Below are positions 21,788 to 32,198 of a DNA stretch of 64,000 bases, in pieces. Source of the stretch: Setoptus koraiensis (lineage: Eukaryota > Arthropoda); NCBI GenBank assembly GCA_048013815.1, contig CM106585.1:6386001-6450000 (forward strand), read 5' to 3'. Position 1 is the first letter of the stretch; each line of letters starts with the position of its first letter. The notes under the pieces were generated by a model. It saw only the letters and a program-made list of their open reading frames with translations, did no database searches and was not told where the DNA came from. The translations under genes were made by a program, and so were the position numbers.

Positions 21788-22462
21788 GGCCAATGCTGCC
21801 CACGACACAATTGCGGCTTAAAACAAGCGGCACGACAAATCTCGTGAGTCTTATGTAAGCAGCGCAATATATGGCAAATTTGCGCCAGCGAGTGGCTCAG
21901 TTTTTGTCCTGTAGCCCGGGTTAGCATGAGAGGGGCCCCAATCTGAGATTTCTCAAGTCATATGAATGTCATGGTCACTGTTGGGCGCGCCCGACAGATG
22001 GGTACCGCGAATCCGTGCACAGGCAGTGTCAAAAGTCCTGCTCCTTAGCGTGCATGTGCGCTGCTAGCGCCGGCAAAAGTCTTGCTACTGGCAGTCGCAT
22101 AGGATCAGGATCGATTCATGCGTGGATACGGCACAAGCACATGTTAACACCAGCCAAAATGACGCTGCTGCGAACGAGATCAATGCGAATATTTGTCGGC
22201 GCAGGAAGAAAAGGCAAAATATAAGCCCGAGTTGACGACAACGACGACGTTGAACTTGACTAGTCACTAGTGTCTTGGCAGCTCTTGTGTGATACGATTG
22301 AGAGAAAAGGAAAGGAGATGAAGGGAAATTTTGTTCACGCGCAAAGCGAATAGTTGCTGAATAATGCTAACGCTCGCGACTAACTAGCGAATAAGTGCGA
22401 CTATGACGATACAAGTGACAATACACGGCCAAGGCAGAGTTTAAGTTTTCTAGTCGCTTGAC

Positions 22463-22470
22463 TATATAAA
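22463..22470 (+). promoter_or_regulatory. TATA-like box upstream of candidate exon
   Basis: TATATAAA lies 35 bp before the ATG at 22,498. If it drives transcription the leader would be only a few bases, so the exon may instead be internal. Confidence 0.25.
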
Positions 22471-22497
22471 GTTTATATTGTAAACTATTTAGAGGGA

Positions 22498-22621
22498 ATG
22501 TCGGATTCGTGTCGTTGTTGTGGCTGCAGCAAAGAAGGCAGCAGCAACATGATGGCGCAAATCAAGTTTTGGTCTCTTGTCGCAGACTCACCGGATATCA
22601 TGGGCATAGCGATGGAAATGG
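22498..22621 (+). CDS. candidate coding exon (unassigned; possible alternative first exon)
   Basis: An ATG that is the first one after an in-frame TGA (22,459) opens 41 codons plus one base, closed by a good 5' splice site, ATGG|gtatgt. The peptide begins MSDSCRCCGCSKEGSSN and continues with MMAQIKFWSLVADSPD; I recognise no domain. The exon ends in phase 1. It could therefore join in frame to the E75 exon at 47,304, skipping the zinc-finger exon, or to the candidate exon at 36,953. Both joins are inference. It may also be a chance frame. Confidence 0.3.
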
Positions 22622-23387
22622 GTATGTACTCTTAAGGTTGATAAATCTAACAAGCGAATGTTGGGCGTAGAGACGCGACTCAGCGAGCGACTTTACTTGT
22701 TGTTGGTTGCATAAAGTCGCCGTATGCAGCCGCATACAGCCGCATACGGGAGAGTCGACTGTGATTTGAGTTGATGTTCACAGCGCGCATATTTTTTGTA
22801 TACATACGTTTTGCAAAAGTGAGCATAAAAGTATATAAATGCTCATGAGTATACAATTGATGGATGGACGGACGGCGGCGGCGGCGGGGGCAAGGGGAGT
22901 AAGAATTGCAAACAATATTAAGCTGCGTAGAGGGAGCGAGAGACAGAGGATAGAAACGATCATTAATTAGTGAGTCAGTGCAAGGCAACTCGACTCACCG
23001 ACGACACGACGATGACGCACACTAGTCAAATCGCTTTGCTCAATCTATTTATAACAAACGAGACGACTGTGCCGAGAGAAAGGATAAAGAGGTGGGGTTA
23101 CTCACTTGCACTTGTAACTCCGGCTGGCTGGCTGGCTCATAAATCGTTGGAAGAGATAAGTTATTTAGAATATTACAGTTCTCAGTATTATCAGTTTAGA
23201 CACACACAAGACACAAATAAGCGAGAGTATGTGAGCTTTATATGAGCTGCTTATACATGCATTCGCACAAGCCAATAGATAATATGGTAATAATAATAAT
23301 GATAATAATTTGAGTTGTGCAGTCTGATTAAAGGTGGTGTTATCCGTTGAAGCAAACAAACACTACACGATCGCCTTGAATCAACTT

Positions 23388-23388
<1 letters not shown>

Positions 23389-23420
<32 letters not shown>

Positions 23421-23445
23421 TCAGTCAGTCTGCCTGCCTGCCTCG
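23389..23445. repeat. CCAG/TCAG/CTGC tetranucleotide array
   Basis: Six CCAG units pass into three or four TCAG units and then three CTGC units, a compound microsatellite. Confidence 0.9.
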
Positions 23446-25347
23446 CTCACTGACACACTAGCTATGCCGACTATATAGACAACGACAACAATACATACAA
23501 AGATATACATCCCGCCAATGGTGCAGTATAGTATGCGGGGCAACAAGTGGCATATAAACACTAAAAGTTCAAGCATAGATTATTCATTATCACCATCAGC
23601 GTCAATCAGTTAGCCAGTCACTTTCGTCAATCCAGCCACCTACTGACAACAATCTAACCGACTACTAATAAAATTTTTTTTTTTCATATATAACAATCAT
23701 TTACAATTAACAATCATCCCAGTTGGCTATTAGTTGGCCCCATTTACACCATGGACTGGCATCGCTCATCATCAAGCTGGCGAAACTTTATCTTGAAATG
23801 TGTGTCTGACATCCGATTCACCCAATTAATGTAATAATTGATACAGTAAACAGCAGCAGCAACAAGAACATTACGCCGATATAACAACCGCACAATCATC
23901 AATCCAATTGCAGTCTACGTCTCAGTTGGTTTAATCCAAGTGAACAATGAATAATTAATCGAGCCAACAACCAACAACAGACACACTGAAATGTGTAAAA
24001 CGATACCACATACCAAGTCCGTCGCAATTTGGTGTATTTGGTTGACATGTATATATATTACCACTATGTGACGCCACCAGCCCAACGCTCAGCTAATTAT
24101 CATGCCCCAACGAGACGATTACAGTCATCCAAGTGAACACTATGGTTTTAGCCGACCCAGCCGACACACACACAGAGCGGAAATCTTTTTCAACTTGCAC
24201 CATTTAGTCTGCGTATGGGGCCACATTTCCATGTAAGTGTTTGAAGCTTATGGTCGCTAGTGGTCGCACCATGAACGGCCAACCGTGAACTGAATCTATT
24301 CATACTGTTGGCGAATATTGGCGAATGAGAGCAATAAATCACTCACAGCCGTACCCAGGAAAACCTAGGAGCTGTTGCCGATTATGCTGGCCAGCTATTA
24401 GGCGACTCTCGAGTCGAGTTAGCAGCGGCAGTAGAGCCAGATCGGGCACTCGCCTCTACCACTGTTGCTCTCCAAGTCTCGGCCGTGATCGGCAATTATA
24501 TCAAGTCGGCCAACAATGCCCGCTGGATAACACTGCGCATCTCATTGGTCTCACTGATTGATTTGCTGATAATTAATGAATTATTTCAACGATCGCGCCA
24601 CTGTGTTTGCGACACTATCATGATTAAACTGCGAGCAATGCGATCTGTAGTATCTGGAGCACTAGATGATGACCGTTGCGCGCCGGCACCACCAGCAACA
24701 CATGATACAATATTTGTCGGGCCGGCATTATGTATTATTCTGACAGATGGTCGCAATACACAGTGGAGCCATTGTTTTGCGACAGTGGCACTTGTTGAGC
24801 CGAAATTGGCATTGTGTGACAATGGCCACACAATCATCATTATCGACAATATCAAATTGGCGTGTGTTCCTGTGTGAGTGTGTGTGTGAAATAGCTACTG
24901 GAAACGGCTGACTGACGGGCTTGTAATAGTCAGACGTGGCCCCCGATATTTGTAGCTCCCCTGTTGAGCGAATAGTGTTATCGTGTGCAGGAAGTGGCAT
25001 GTAATATTAGCCACTAGAAATTAGTGCAGCGCTCACAGATATCGATATCATCGAAAAGCAGACTCGATTTATCGATACGAATCTCTCTACTTTGGTCCAT
25101 CATCATGCTTGCGCGATGATGAACTGTATTGCTAATACAATCAATGTATCACTGTTTAGCAAATTGTGCAAATGTGGTGGCGCAATAGTTGTGATTTCAT
25201 GATGGTTGCCCTAGTCAATTGTTATACATTTGCTAGTGTCTCTTTGCTTGCCGTTGGCGAATCGACAGTGGCGCTCTGGGCCCTGCACGCTAGCCGCATT
25301 CGCGACAAATCAGCGCCACTGTCAGCGATTCACCATGCCACAAAACA

Positions 25348-25355
25348 TATAAATA
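25348..25355 (+). promoter_or_regulatory. TATA box of a putative plus-strand promoter
   Basis: TATAAATA is followed 22-24 bp later by TCAGATCT, an initiator-like sequence. The next 300 bp read like an arthropod 5' leader, with short upstream ATGs that terminate quickly. No coding exon could be attached with confidence. Confidence 0.35.
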
Positions 25356-27222
25356 CAGTTATAAATCGGTCAGATCTATTTTAGAGCGCATCCACAACAG
25401 TAGCAGTTCCTTAGCAGCGACTTTGGTTGCTCTATTGCAATATTTCAAGTCCATTGTTCAGTGCGAGTGTCTCACAAGTGTTAGTGTTTTATGCTGTGTT
25501 TTTCCTAAAAATCCCCATCTTGCCAACCAAATAGTCGATAGAAATTAGTGCAAGTCACATCCATCACATACATTGCAAATCACGCGCTTGAAACAACACA
25601 CAAATCAATAATTCTCGTGAATTGTCGTCGTCCACTTTTCTAATCGATATTAGCGCCGATAATTGCGTTCCAAAATATGCATTAACATTGCTGCCCGAAT
25701 GGCCCACTATCATATCTGCCCACGTGATCGTATATCGTTAATCTGTTGCTTGTATTAGCAATAAAGATGTGCGCTGGCAAATCAGATTTTCGCATTCAAG
25801 TTGACGCGAATATCTCATTAACACTCGACGGGCGAGTGATAGTGAGCTCTTGTGTAAATGCATTTATTTGGATCGCAATCATTTGCTTGCGCACTTCATC
25901 ATCGCTTCATTCGCAAAAAATCAGATTATTCATTCAAATTGCATTCAAATGGCACCAAAAGATGTCCCAATATTTTCCCATCATTGGCAAAACAAATTGT
26001 GTTCCGACAGTGAGCAAGAAGCAGTAACATTATGCGCAATTGGCAACTATGCGTACTCAAACCACACACACACAGACACACACACACACGTGCATTGAAT
26101 GGCGTCCAAGAGAGTGCACAGTTAATTTCGCCATTGAAGCATGTTAATTTGCGTGCGTACGCGACACATCTTCCACATGTGCCGTGCCATCGTGTGTGCG
26201 AGAGCCATGTCGCATTAATGGGCGACACAACAGCAAATTTTGTGCTTGTGTGTGTGTGACACGGCAACATGATGTCAGCAAATTGCTTTATCGCAGCATT
26301 TTGGCACATGTATGGAAATTCTCAACAAGGATCACGCATTAAAGGTAAAAAAAAGCTTGTACAATCCACCTGTAACCTGTCGCAGAGATATGTCGCAGCT
26401 CATGGGCGACGGCGGCAGCAGGTGCAGCCCCAGCAGCTATATAACCTTAATAAGCGGCGCCATAATGGTTTAATATCACCATATCACACAGTAATAACAA
26501 TAATGTGTCACCTTCCCAACGCGAGAGAGAGAGAGAGATTAAATGGAAAATAAGGACACCTTGCAAGCAGTTGATGGCTGGTGACGCTTTTATTGTCGGG
26601 CCCGCTGCGTTGTGATCCATGTGAGGCGGTTAGGGTCGCGGCAACGCCGACGCTTGTGCCGATTCACAGTACCTGCTGCTGCTGGCTGCAGAAATGTCAA
26701 ACACACTCGCTTAATGCCGCCGTGCTAAGCTCGTTGAGTGTGTAGAGTGTTTGTTGGAGAGTTTGTCGTATGGCGAGCTTGCCTTTGTGAGCTTGCCAGT
26801 CAGTCAATCAGTCAGTGGGTTGGATTGCCAGTGCCGCAAGTGTGTACCATTAGCGCACTTGTTGTTGCATGTTGTTGTCGTGAGTAGTTGCAGTGGTGCT
26901 GCGGTTGTGTTGTGTGCCTGATGGCGATGTAGATAACAGCAACGATGACGACGGTATGACGGATATATGAAGCCACAGACGCCGGAGTCGATGCCAGCGT
27001 GAGCACATCGTCGTCGTCCTCGTCGTCGTCGACTGTCTCAGTTGTGTGTGTGTGTCTCGGTCCCTGTTATCGCACACCTAGCCCAACACAAGCACGCCCC
27101 CCGGCGCCTATCCGCCAAATGCACATCCGTCGGGCATACCCGCTCGCAGTGCTCAATCAACGCTCAACAAACCCGTCCGCCCGACGCGCCGTCCGTCCGC
27201 TAGAAACGCCCGTTCGGCTCAT

Positions 27223-27302
27223 CCGCTCATGGTGCCCAATCGACGCTCATGGTGCCCAATCGACGCTCATGGTGCCCAATCGACGCTCATGGTGCCCAAT
27301 CA
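27223..27302. repeat. 20-bp minisatellite, four copies
   Basis: CGCTCATGGTGCCCAATCGA is repeated four times with one or two changes at the ends. Confidence 0.95.
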
Positions 27303-29827
27303 ACGCTCAACAAGCCCGCCGAGTGAACCCGCTGAAGGGCTGGTTGGACACGCTTAGATAAATAGATCAATCAATCGATACTCATTTAGGGCGACACGAT
27401 GCCTAGCCAGATCGTATCTGTGGACCAGCACAGTCTAGTGGTGAATGATCGGAAGCCACAAGTGTTGTGTTGCCGTTGTTGCGCATTTACACGCAGACAC
27501 TCGAGCTTTTTATTGATTTGTAGTGATATATCTTTTGATGTAGTGCTCACAGCCAGTATTTGTGTCTGCTACATGCCACAATATACAATATAATATCGCA
27601 CACACTCACTCACATACTCATGTGAGCCTCAACAACAGCTACAACAACTACCCTCAAATAGATATATTTAGTAACTAGATTTCGGGCGATAAAATACGCT
27701 GCCTGAGCGCCAACAACCAGCTAGATAAACCGCCATCATCAGCCATCGTCGAGCCGCGCACCACTGTCACAACCGCCGTTGTCGGGCCACCGCTATTAGT
27801 ACGCGAATTGGCCACACCATTCGACACTTACTCAATGGTGCCACCATCTTGATTTCGTTCATGCTGGTGTCGCCAAACCCCGATTAACCTCACCCATTCA
27901 AACCTCATCACATAATCAACGATCTGCTTAGTTTTCATCCTCTAGCAACAGGCACCTCATCGCAATCACCATTATCGTCGTCGTCGTCGTCGTCATCATC
28001 ACTTAGACGGCCACAAAATCGTTCCCGCGAACAACACGGATCTCAACGAGCCAAAAGTAACGTGACATGACGTGATCAGGTCACCGCCTCAACTACAACT
28101 AGCACATTTTGTCGAGAGAAGGAGTCACATATGGCAGTGTACAAAGCTGGTTGACTGAAAGATAAAACTTGACAACCACTATGTTCACGGCCGTCTTGTT
28201 GCTCTCTTCCTATCATCGCTACACGCTCGACGTTTCTCGATCCCCACCAGCTCAACATTCATCGCCGGAACAGACCCATTTAACCCGTCAGGCGACCCAC
28301 CGGGCACTATTATCCAGTCCCGTGCGTCTTAAAACGTGATCGCGCCCGACCCACACGTCACCGGATCACCAGTGAACAAGCAAACCAAAACAGAGATGAA
28401 CCGGACACATTGTTGGCAAACAGTATTTTTGGGTTTTCCACTTTTGTTATCAAAATTTTATATCTATTAAAATCTCTCTATATATATAAATCTCTATGTT
28501 AAAAAATGTCCATCCTCCGCTCATAGTAGTTGGCGTGTTAATTCTGGCCTGTTAAGCTCGAATTTGTTGCTTTCTCTCCAGTTGCAGTTATCCCCGACAG
28601 GATTTTTGCGTTTCATTGGCGCATCGGCGTAAATCTTGTCAGTGGCCATCATTATGTTCGTTCACAATGGACCACTCACCAAACCAATACGTTCGCGGCC
28701 AAACGAAGCTACTCTGTCCCGTGGGGGCCTGACACTTAGGCACCTTGTCTTATGCTTTTGTTCCATGCACGATGATATATCCTATTGATGGGTGAGTCTA
28801 TTGGGTCAAGTGTTAAATTGGCCAGTAGTTCCATTGATGGGATACGTCAATCCTCATTTAAGCTAGCGCATTATTGTCCTAACGAGTTTGATTTTGGCAG
28901 TGACAATGCTGGTCATAAAACTCTATTAATTTATCTATGCTTTGCTTGTTGTTGCTAATGTATTATGTCATCAATATGGTCATGTTGTCCAACTGATAGG
29001 ATAATAATTGCTAGCCGCCTTATTTGGTTTTTGTTACTAGTACTACTTTATTTGTTTGTTACATTGTTAGAATGTTGTTGTTTCTTCTTTTGCAGCGATA
29101 GGAAATGGATTGGATGGTTAAATCGACGAAACGATATTGTTGTTAAATCATTGGTTGTGATGACTATAATGACACCTTGATATGGACCTTGAGTTATTGT
29201 TGTTGTTGTTGCTGTAATTCAATTGGATGTTAATAGTGTGATGAGTATGGTTATTGCTGTGACCATTTATGTCATGGTGGATTCCTGGTTAAATGCTTTG
29301 CTTGTTGCTGTTTCTATTGCTTAGATTGTCCATTGTTTGTTTGGGTCACCAACTCAAAATTAATATCTCCCAAATTGGCAGCTCATTCGGCTGACTGGCT
29401 GATGGTTTGCGCTGGTGAGCCCAGCCAGACTGGTCGTCAAGACTCAGCCTGGCCTGGCGACACAATTTGTGAGCTGGCTGTCCTTGCAAACTAGACTCTC
29501 ATTGTATAATTGTTACGGTGTTATGGTTCTTGTTCGGGGGGACTCCTTTCGAGTGTTGTTCTTGACTAAACGTACACTTTTTGATTCGGTTCTTGGCTCA
29601 CTTTGTTTACTTGTGTGACACCTATATAAATATATGCAAATATTCATATAAATATCGCTCCTGTGAGATATATAGTATTTGCCTCATACTGTTGAATGCT
29701 GGTTGTTATTAATTGATTCTACTAGCTAACTCATCGTGTTTGTTGTTGTGAGATATGTCTGAGTGTGAGTTTGTTTGAGACGTTTACTATATTTGATGCC
29801 CGTCTGAGTGTTATTGTAACTGCTGCT

Positions 29828-29891
29828 GATGGCCGATCTCTCTCTCAATCTGCAAATTAAACAACAGTTAGAGGGAGAGAGATCGACCATC
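29828..29891 (+). ncRNA. hairpin of pre-miRNA-like size
   Basis: GATGGCCGATCTCTCTCTC pairs with GGGAGAGAGATCGACCATC across a 26-base AT-rich loop. Eighteen of 19 positions pair (one mismatch, one G-U), giving a 64-nt hairpin. The stem is a little shorter than usual for a miRNA and contains CT/GA simple sequence, so this is only a candidate. Confidence 0.25.
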
Positions 29892-30581
29892 ATGACTGGC
29901 ATCGCCAAGACGAATAAGTTTTATTTTGGCCGGTCACTCTACTTTTATACCGAACACCATCGACAACGGCGACACTGTATTACAGATACATTTCGAGATA
30001 TGCGTTATCCGTTTTTGGGTGGTACACTTATCATGTTAACTGCCATTGCTGGAAGTGAATAAACTCTGATTGAGTGGACTTAAACAAGCGCAGTAATGTT
30101 GCGTAACATAGTGAGTGCTAGTTGATTGTAGTTGTAGTTGTGGCAGTGGAAGAAGAAGCCAATGACCATTGAGATAAAAAGACTTTACCAACGAGCGGAT
30201 GTTGCCCTCTCTTGTTGCTGTTGTTGTGTGACTAGAATAACACGAAGCACATGATGTATAATGGGCCTGCTCTAAGCCGAGTAAGACAACTTGTCAAGAT
30301 TGACTGCCCACAGGACGACGATACTATTATGCTGACCAAGTATCATGTATCCGGCTATCCACCTATTCTTCTCTCATGGGTCGTTGATCCTTTGCTTGTT
30401 TCTCTCTTTATTTTTAAACTTGTCTACTCGATGTCTGACGCCACTGTGATTATAATGGCAGCGCAACAAGTGAATCAGGAGCACGCCAATATTAATAGAT
30501 GGCGCAGAAGAAGCCCCTTGCAAAGGAGCAACTTCCTTCGCAGGCCGGCAAGCCCGCTAGCCAACCGGAGAGCTGGCAAGC

Positions 30582-30583
<2 letters not shown>

Positions 30584-30640
<57 letters not shown>
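30584..30640. repeat. (GA)n microsatellite
   Basis: About 28 GA dinucleotides, the longest GA/CT tract in the window. Confidence 0.95.
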
Positions 30641-30641
<1 letters not shown>

Positions 30642-31850
30642 CTAGTGAACTGATGAGGAGGAGTAGCAAAACAGCACCATCGGCTGCAGCATACTTCTGA
30701 CGTCTCCAACAATCGTTCTCATACAAAGTTCATTGCACTCCATATCTTTAGCTGACTAGCTTATGCCATTACTACTGTTAGCTTGAGCCGATACTTATCA
30801 AACATAAGTCGTCTCGGCCGTTGTTTGTTTGCTCACTGCGTGTGAGGCAACGTAAATGAAATTAAAACTTGAGATTCGTCGTCGTGATTGGGATGTGGCC
30901 AAGGTTGCATCTCTCCGATTCTATCTTATTATTCTCTTTCTTTGTCCATCTTTAAATCTTGTTCATGTTGTTGCTCGTCGGACGATATCAACTTACGTTG
31001 CAGAACGTTGTGCTTGTTGCATCACAAGTCCACACTTTAAATCCGTCACTACCACACACTGATATATAAGTTACCAGACCAGCGAGCAAAAACAAAAATG
31101 AAGCCACCACACGCACCGTCAATGAGCAAGAGAGGGCAACATCCGTTGAGGCAACCCAAGTCATTCAGTGGCAATTCTCAAGTTATCTCAATGGTCATTG
31201 ACTCTGCCGAGAAATGACAGCCAGCCAGCTAGCAGAACTGACAATTGTCCAGTTTTAACTCAATTGAAACGAAATGGCTGCACTGATTGTTGACAGTACA
31301 GGCTTGTCCTGCTGACCATTCGCAGTTTGCTGCTGGCACTCTGGCTGTTCTCTACGTAATTACGTAATGTTGCTCGAATCGCCTTTGTTTGTTCCACCAA
31401 AAACCAGAACTGTTTTTTTGTTGCATACGAACAACAAAACAGTGACACAGTGTTGCTGAATGCTCAAAATGTCCACTTGTTCTATCTGTCAGTCTCGCTG
31501 CTTGTCAGGCCGACAGATGTAAATTGTGGCATGTAGACCAAGAACACAGTAAACAGACCAGCCACTCCAGTTTGTAACAATTGGCGAGCTTTCTATAACC
31601 AGCAACAAGTCCGGCAACATACATCTTGTATCTGTCGACCGATTAGCGACTTTAACAGACACAACTATCATGGTACATGTACCAACAATTGTAAGCAATT
31701 AAAACCTTTGCAACTATTGCAACCATTGATAAACTGATTCAAAATTAAATATTCATAAGTGAATAATTCATTTTCCAATTCAAGCTTGGCGCCCTTCGCT
31801 TGGCGCGAGCATGCTCAGATAGATCTCTCTAGCATTTTTACATTTTTGGG

Positions 31851-31858
31851 TATATAAT
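31851..31858 (+). promoter_or_regulatory. TATA-like box before a short secreted-peptide ORF
   Basis: TATATAAT lies 68 bp upstream of the ATG at 31,919, which would leave a leader of roughly 35-40 bases. Confidence 0.3.
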
Positions 31859-31899
31859 CAGAAATTCATACACTGGTTCTCGTAATACTATCATAGATC

Positions 31900-31909
31900 T
31901 TTATTTATT
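31900..31909 (-). terminator. poly(A) signals for inositol synthase
   Basis: TTTATTTATT on the plus strand gives two overlapping AATAAA signals on the minus strand, about 290 bp after the inositol synthase stop. Confidence 0.5.
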
Positions 31910-31918
31910 AGGCTTGTT

Positions 31919-32021
31919 ATGACTAAATTATTGATAGCTAACCTATTATCATTATATCTATTCATTATCGTCGATGTTGATGACAAGCAATACAAGGATA
32001 CGCCAGCCGGCACGCCTAGAC

Positions 32022-32055
<34 letters not shown>

Positions 32056-32113
32056 CGCACAGCTTAGGCGAGGATATAACAATTTTGATCGTTTTAGTCT
32101 AGATTGGAATTAA
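31919..32113 (+). CDS. candidate small secreted peptide (64 residues)
   Basis: The ORF begins at an ATG and opens with a typical signal peptide (MTKLLIANLLSLYLFIIV). A short acidic/basic spacer follows, then a Ser-Leu run encoded by a CT microsatellite, and a C-terminal piece after a dibasic site, RR, reading GYNNFDRFSLDWN. Signal peptide, dibasic site and a 13-residue tail would fit a neuropeptide or toxin-like precursor, but I recognise no family. The ORF lies antisense to the likely 3' UTR of inositol synthase, and the microsatellite weakens the case. Treat as a candidate. Confidence 0.3.
32024..32051. repeat. (CT)n microsatellite
   Basis: About 14 CT units, read as Ser-Leu in the candidate peptide. 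Confidence 0.9.
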
Positions 32114-32198
32114 CGATAATGTTTGTTGTGTGGCCCCATTTATATCATACCAAATCAAGTCAGATCGAGCCAATTTGAGAAGGACTAAACAATCCCAA

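Larger units (their letters stand above)
12121..22440. other. gene-poor repeat-rich region, left part
   Basis: I find no supportable gene here. GC content rises compared with the left block and many short tandem arrays appear; the main ones are listed separately. Smaller ones: CGTT tetranucleotides (14,088-14,116), GT run (15,190-15,235), three copies of a unit ending CGCCTAGCAGTAAT (16,625-16,690), CCAAT pentamers (18,890-18,915), TAG/TAGTAGTC run (19,140-19,188), TTG/CAA tracts (19,340-19,440 and 19,740-19,910). A clean 5' splice site AAG|gtgagt at 15,830 could end a non-coding leader exon. The larger frames at 17,100-18,150 and 19,340-20,140 are open on both strands and low in complexity. 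Confidence 0.55.
22622..31850. other. gene-poor repeat-rich region, right part
   Basis: No supportable gene. It contains CCAG/TCAG tetranucleotide arrays (23,390-23,437), CA runs (26,066-26,092), CGT trinucleotides (27,974-27,995), the 20-bp minisatellite at 27,223 and the GA run at 30,584. A stretch from about 25,400 to 25,700 looks like a 5' leader after the TATA box at 25,348. Bases 28,400-31,800 are TTG-rich and AT-rich with no coding signal I trust. Confidence 0.5.

Noticed and set aside
25767-26027. 86-codon ORF after the TATA box at 25,348
   Set aside because: Several earlier ATGs terminate first, the possible internal donors are weak and the peptide shows no pattern.
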